64,000 nucleotides of DNA, taken from Caldifarciminota bacterium (GTDB lineage Bacteria > Hydrothermota > Tepidihabitantia > SM23-42). The stretch spans positions 1,406,584-1,470,583 of the forward strand of contig CP070705.1 of NCBI GenBank assembly GCA_020349965.1, given 5' to 3'. Below the pieces are notes generated by a model that saw only the letters and a list, made by a program, of their open reading frames with translations, ran no database searches and had not been told where the DNA came from. Shown piece after piece: positions 62,461 through 64,000 of this stretch (position 1 is the stretch's first letter; each line of letters starts with the position of its first letter). A program made the translations under genes and the position numbers.

Positions 62461-63237
62461 TTACCCGCTGCGCAGGAACACCTGGGGGACACCTTTTTCC
62501 GGATGTTCCATGACGAGAACTTCGGTTTCGTAAACCTCCTTGAGAATTCTCCGCTTGATCAATTCATGTGGTGTGCCGGTAGCTTTTATTCGCCCCCGAT
62601 GCATGAGCACGAGACGCTGGCAATAGAGGCTTGCAAGGTTAAGGTCATGGTGTACGATCACAACCGTGAGCCCTCTGGCGTTCAATTCTTTGAGCAATTC
62701 CATTATCGCATATTGATGGTGGAGGTCGAGGTGGCTTGTCGGTTCATCGAGCAGCAGCAACTGTGGAAATTGGGCAAGTGCTCGGGCAATCACGACGCGC
62801 TGCCTTTCACCCGAGGAAAGGGAATTGACGGGCCGTTTGCGCAGATCATCGACGGCAGCGACGTTGATCGCGTTGTTTACGGCTTCGAAATCTTCCTTTT
62901 TTTCTCTGGCGAATGGACGCTGATACGGATAACGTCCGGTCATGATCACCTCTTCGACAGCAAAATTCAAGGCAAAGTGTGTTTCCTGAGGAACGAATGC
63001 AACTCGTTGGGCGACTTTCCTCTGAGGTTGTCCAGAAAGTTCGGCGCCGAAGAGTTCGATCTCGCCGGTCACCGGTTTCAATATGCCACACATGAGGCGC
63101 AGCATCGTTGATTTACCAGCGCCATTCGGTCCGATGATCCCGACAAATTCGCTCTCGGTGAGTGATAAGGTTACATCTTCTACTACCTTCTTCACATCGT
63201 AGCGGAAGCTGACGTTTTTTGCCCGGAATGCGATCAT
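62461..63237 (-). CDS. Fe3+-siderophore/cobalamin-type ABC transporter ATP-binding protein
   Basis: A 258-residue ABC ATPase of the FepC/BtuD group. Walker A is GPNGAGKST, the signature is LSSGERQRVVIARALAQ, Walker B is LLLLDEPTSHLD, and HHDLN holds the switch His. The ATG overlaps the permease stop (ATGA). It imports iron chelates, heme or vitamin B12; which one cannot be read. Confidence 0.94.
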   Translation of the reverse strand: MIAFRAKNVSFRYDVKKVVEDVTLSLTESEFVGIIGPNGAGKSTMLRLMCGILKPVTGEIELFGAELSGQPQRKVAQRVAFVPQETHFALNFAVEEVIMTGRYPYQRPFAREKKEDFEAVNNAINVAAVDDLRKRPVNSLSSGERQRVVIARALAQFPQLLLLDEPTSHLDLHHQYAIMELLKELNARGLTVVIVHHDLNLASLYCQRLVLMHRGRIKATGTPHELIKRRILKEVYETEVLVMEHPEKGVPQVFLRSG

Positions 63238-64000
63238 CTCTTATACAGGTATATGAAAAATGGAACGCCGACCAGGGAAGTGACAACACCGACCGGAAGT
63301 TCATAGACCGTGATGATTCTTGATAGAGTATCGGCGAGGAGCAGAAACGTGGCGCCGAGAATGAAAGAGGCGCCGAGATTGAAGCGATGCTTTGGCCCGA
63401 AAAGAAGTTTGGAGACATGTGGTATGATCAATCCAACAAAACCGATTGCACCGACCAGAGAAACGACCAACCCGACGAGGAGTGCACTCGAGAAGAATAC
63501 GATGAGTGAAAAAACCTGGATGTTGATGCCCATTCCAGCCGCGGTTTCGGTTCCCTGCGAGATGATGTCGAGTTCTCTGTGGAACCTGTAGAGGAAGGCA
63601 ACGAGGCCTAGAGCGATTATTATGAGTGCGATGATCATCAATCGGTTGGAATCATTGATGATGATTCCGAGATAGCCCATTAACAGGTAGAGTATTTCAT
63701 ATAATTCACGCCCACCCATTACCATGACGATCATGACCAGGGAAGAACACAAGAAGCTCATGACCACGCCGGCAAGGATGAGGCGATCCCTCAACAACCC
63801 GCCTTCGATACGGGCGATCGTGTACACGAAGAAACCGACGCCGAGTGAACCGAAGAATGCAAGGACCGGGCTAATCGCGCCGAAAACGAGGATGCCGACC
63901 GCTGCGCCCAATGCGGCTCCGGATGCAGATCCGAGGGTATACGGTTCGACAAGGGGATTGCCAAAGAGCCCCTGGAGCAGACAACCGCAGAAGGCCAGCA
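63234..64000 (-). CDS. FecCD-family ABC transporter permease, 5' end outside window
   Basis: The visible 255 residues are highly hydrophobic with about seven membrane segments. QGLFGNPLVEPYTLGSASGAALGAAVG matches FecCD permeases (shown in part), followed by GLIIPHVSKLLFGPKHR and a C-terminal IYLYKR. The gene runs off the right edge upstream of 64000. It pairs with the ATPase; the binding protein is not in the window. Confidence 0.93.
   Translation of the reverse strand, partial: LAFCGCLLQGLFGNPLVEPYTLGSASGAALGAAVGILVFGAISPVLAFFGSLGVGFFVYTIARIEGGLLRDRLILAGVVMSFLCSSLVMIVMVMGGRELYEILYLLMGYLGIIINDSNRLMIIALIIIALGLVAFLYRFHRELDIISQGTETAAGMGINIQVFSLIVFFSSALLVGLVVSLVGAIGFVGLIIPHVSKLLFGPKHRFNLGASFILGATFLLLADTLSRIITVYELPVGVVTSLVGVPFFIYLYKR

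Noticed and set aside
1-64000. tRNA, rRNA, CRISPR, insertion sequences or prophage
   Set aside because: No tRNA T-loop motifs in gaps, no spaced repeats, no transposase or integrase-like proteins.

Overview
The window reads as chromosome from an uncultured, strictly anaerobic, diderm bacterium. The outer-membrane side is shown by a TamA/TamB pair, a BamD-like lipoprotein, SurA-type chaperones, many lipobox proteins and a lytic transglycosylase. One secreted protein ends in a type-IX-like C-terminal sorting tail. The energy genes are ferredoxin-, flavin- and heterodisulfide-reductase-based. This mix resembles FCB-affiliated candidate phyla such as WOR-3/Stahlbacteria, but that placement is an inference. 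There are no rRNA or tRNA genes, CRISPR arrays, insertion sequences or phage genes.

Region 1-17 kb is one unidirectional minus-strand gene train. It starts from a textbook TTGACA/TATAAT promoter near 17.0 kb with a long leader that contains a small ORF. In transcription order it encodes HdrA, MvhD, HdrC, HdrB, a fumarate-reductase-type iron-sulfur protein and flavoprotein, five subunits of 2-oxoacid:ferredoxin oxidoreductases (two alpha/beta pairs plus one gamma), a giant second HdrA, a second MvhD and an HdrD-like protein cut by the window edge. The giant HdrA is the most striking gene. Its reading frame crosses an in-frame TGA at 5650-5652, exactly where ordinary HdrA has a conserved cysteine. 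A GGTC-loop hairpin follows, placed as in a bacterial SECIS element. I read it as a 1465-residue selenoprotein fusing HdrA, an NfnB/GltD-like pyridine-nucleotide flavoprotein and a second HdrA with ferredoxin domains. Within the five-subunit set, one alpha and the non-partner beta have each lost signature catalytic or cluster residues.

Region 17-29 kb holds a ferredoxin, the divergent tamBA pair, a GlnD-like protein with two nucleotidyltransferase modules, a small nucleotidyltransferase-like protein, and a canonical four-subunit korDABC operon. Region 29-45 kb holds a PerM-type permease, three consecutive SurA/PpiC proteins, a CCA/poly(A) nucleotidyltransferase, hslV, a sigma-70 factor, htrA, a ribosomal/translation operon (rplM-rpsI-rpsB-tsf-pyrH-frr) and polA. 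Region 45-64 kb holds a diacylglycerol-kinase-like gene, a long minus operon (SPFH, archaemetzincin, aminotransferase, GGDEF, DivIVA, two TPR lipoproteins, nadD), folK-dNK-panB, a secreted repeat protein interrupted by TGA, queF, dksA-like, lspA, slt, ndk, a nuclease lipoprotein, YjbQ and part of a siderophore/cobalamin-type ABC importer.

A second theme is promoter architecture. At least nineteen promoters share TTGAC(N) - 16 or 17 bp - TATAAT. In fifteen of them the start codon lies only 5-8 bp beyond the -10 box with no Shine-Dalgarno sequence, which implies leaderless mRNAs. Genes inside operons, and a few first genes, carry clear Shine-Dalgarno sites. This regularity let me correct several start codons.
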